A stretch of 31,103 nt of DNA, taken from positions 390,270-421,372 of the forward strand of contig CAJNDS010002334.1 of the NCBI GenBank assembly GCA_905221605.1, given 5' to 3'. Under the pieces are notes generated by a model. The model was given only the letters and a program-made list of their open reading frames with translations, was not told the origin of the DNA and did not search any database. Numbering within the stretch: position 1 is the first letter of the stretch; every line of letters starts with the position of its first letter. The translations under genes and the position numbers were made by a program. This stretch comes from Symbiodinium natans (Eukaryota; Sar; Dinophyceae; Suessiales; Symbiodiniaceae). This document shows, in pieces, positions 29,462 to 31,103 of the stretch.

Positions 29462-29500
29462 GTTCACTGCTCATTCCCTCACGAATTAGACTCTGCAAGA
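29462..29500 (+). promoter_or_regulatory. Possible spliced-leader acceptor before mutarotase
   Basis: A pyrimidine-rich stretch (GTTCACTGCTCATTCCCTC) is followed by GCAAG and, one base later, the ATG at 29501. Dinoflagellate mRNAs receive a trans-spliced leader at such AG sites. The site is inferred from position only. Confidence 0.3.
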
Positions 29501-31103
29501 ATGCTCTGGGGTAGTGTTGATGGCAAAGACGTCCAGCTCGTCACGCTCAAGTCAGAGCTCCTGGAGGCAGGAGACGCTTCACACAATGTGGTTTCGCCAA
29601 TCTGAGACTGAAGACGAGCCGCGTAGGAAACACGGCCAGGTGGACATTTGCAGCTTAGGAGCTGCTTTGGTGGCTGTGCGTCTCCAGGCCGACAAGACCC
29701 TATACAGCAAACTTGATACGACTTGATACAACAGCACTGCTTAACTCTCGCTTCGCTCTTTGTGCTCTGACGTCCTTCGAGTTGCTTTGGTGGCATCTCG
29801 AGGTGAAGGGAGCTTGGATCGACGTGGCCTTAGGCCTGCGCCCGTCTTGCACGTATCTTCTGAGCATCTGGACCCTGAAAGCTGCCAGGATACGAGTCGC
29901 TCGAGAGACGCTTCGCTGGATTGGTGGCACGTCTCGAAATGCACCAACGACATGTTGACGCATACCAAGAGCGATTTAACAATGACGTGGCTCTGGCAGT
30001 TCTTGTTCACTTGTTACTGGGTTGATGTGCAAGGTTCAGGCTGGAAAACATCTCATTGTCAAGTCGGGTGTGTGTGTGTGTGTGTGTGTGTGTGCTGCCC
30101 AGTGCTTCTGTTTGACAGCTTGAAGATGCTTGAAGGATACGTGAATGGCGGCAAGCCGAATTTTGGCACCGTGGTCGGCCGTTGTGCTGTGCTTAGAGGG
30201 GTCTTTTTCCACTAGTGGAGGATGAAACTTCTGGCAAGCGTGTGCCCACGTTCCTGAATTTTTGAAGGGATACGAAGGGATCCTTGGCGGTGGCGGTTTC
30301 AAGCGCGACTGAATCACGAGATCTTGACGCCTACTAGGCAAAATCACAGTTGTCCTTCGTGAAGCGACGGCATTCGTAGCCAGGAACATCGGGCGTGTTT
30401 TATGGTGCGAGCCATGATGCGCACTTCAAGTGGCAGCGGAGATCTAGTTCTGGGGCTGGAGAGAAGCTCTTTTCCAAATGTTGCATGCAACAGTTTGACT
30501 GACCTTGCTGGTGGCAACTGTGGTTTTGAAGTCATCAGTTCGCAGTGCAATGTAAATCATCAAAGCGTAGTGCGCTTGGCAGTTGTTGTTGGCAGGTGCA
30601 AACCGCGTTGCCAATGGTACTTTTGAGTTGGATGGGCAGCAGTTCAAGTTGGACACGAACAATGGCAGCCACCATCTACACGGAGGTGCTTGTCCTTGAT
30701 GCTTGTCAGTCGACTCAGTCGACTCATGAACTCGAAGTTCCAAGGTACGAAGGGATTTTATGCCCAAGTCTTCGACGTGACCAGCTTGTCAGAGAATCAG
30801 GCTTTTGATGATCGCTTTGGCACAGCCCTCCTCGGCCTGTTGGGTCCTACTGAGCTGCGCAGACAGGCAACGCTTGTGCTAACAGAGCCCGACGGCTTCA
30901 TGGGATACCCGGGAAAGGCCCAAGCTCATGCAAGCACATGTTTCGTGCATTCTGGAGATTCCGGGCGATTCTTGGACATGTCGAGACTTCTGGAGATATC
31001 TCGAGGTTGATGTGAGCGTCACGTACGAAGTGAGCAGGAGCCCCAGGTTCATTGGCACCGTGCAACTCGCATCCCTAGTTGAAATTCGGAGGTGGCGGCG
31101 AGC
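29501..31103 (+). CDS. GALM: Galactose mutarotase (aldose 1-epimerase), 5' part
   Basis: The enzyme interconverts alpha and beta anomers of galactose or glucose in the cytosol. Seven exons join in phase: 29501-29566 (MLWGSVDGKDVQLVTLKSEL), 29640-29687 (VDICSLGAALVAVRLQ), 29803-29833 (VKGAWIDVAL), 30103-30183 (LLFDSLKMLEGYVNGGKPNF, then GTVVGR), 30596-30685 (ANRVANGTFELDGQQFKL, then NGSHHLHGG), 30745-30917 (TKGFYAQVFDV ... LTEPDGFMGYPGK) and 31006 onward (VDVSVTYEVS). Family landmarks are VGRxANRIANG, NGxxxLHGG with the first catalytic His, and SPDGxxGYPG. The second His and the catalytic Glu lie beyond the window. Introns of 73, 115, 269, 412, 59 and 88 bases start GC or GT and end AG. The short third exon is the least certain. 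Confidence 0.88.
30068..30094. repeat. (GT)n microsatellite
   Basis: About 13 GT units inside the third mutarotase intron, eight bases before the acceptor CCCAG. It may act as part of the pyrimidine-poor acceptor context. Confidence 0.95.

Noticed and set aside
1-31103. CRISPR arrays, bacterial operons, ribosome binding sites, rRNA genes
   Set aside because: No spaced direct repeats or rRNA stretches were seen, and the gene structure is eukaryotic with introns.

Overview
The window looks like nuclear DNA of a dinoflagellate, most likely of the Symbiodinium type. Base composition is mixed, and recognisable proteins are cut into many small exons. Many introns appear to start with GC (some GT, a few possibly GA) and end in AG, so the usual junction reads AG|GC ... 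AG|GT. CCCTAAA telomere-type repeats and many microsatellites are present. All recognised genes lie on the + strand, as expected for one-way dinoflagellate gene arrays. No prokaryotic features were seen. Exons were found by reading the three + frames by eye and joining pieces that continue a known family in phase; no search or alignment was run.

Region by region. Bases 1-12,000 are poor in recognisable genes. They hold a TAC microsatellite, candidate exons with a VKNTF(L/V)E motif, a 174-codon ORF with a cysteine cluster (7500-8024), and a possible first exon (9818). From about 12,091 to 15,004 lie the N-terminal and exonuclease-like exons of the catalytic subunit of DNA polymerase alpha. Its next exons, continuing the protein in order, appear only at 27,827-29,278. 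They stop just before the catalytic palm.

The 12.8 kb between the two polymerase blocks is not empty. At 16,372-24,851 it holds a separate same-strand gene: a Calx-beta domain, then ABC-transporter-like membrane exons, then one ABC ATPase domain that has lost its key catalytic motifs, ending in a stop codon. Behind it come an AT/GA/GAA low-complexity belt (23.9-25.8 kb), exons building two EF-hands (26.1-26.7 kb) and lysine-rich exons of unknown identity (27.0-27.2 kb).

From 29,501 to the window edge lies the 5' part of a galactose mutarotase (aldose 1-epimerase) gene with seven visible exons. It begins 222 bases after the last visible polymerase exon.

The main points of interest are the Calx-beta/pseudo-ABC fusion protein and the polymerase alpha gene, which appears to be split around other complete genes. 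The polymerase also carries one in-frame TGA, so it could be a very long gene with nested genes, a dead copy, or an assembly artefact.
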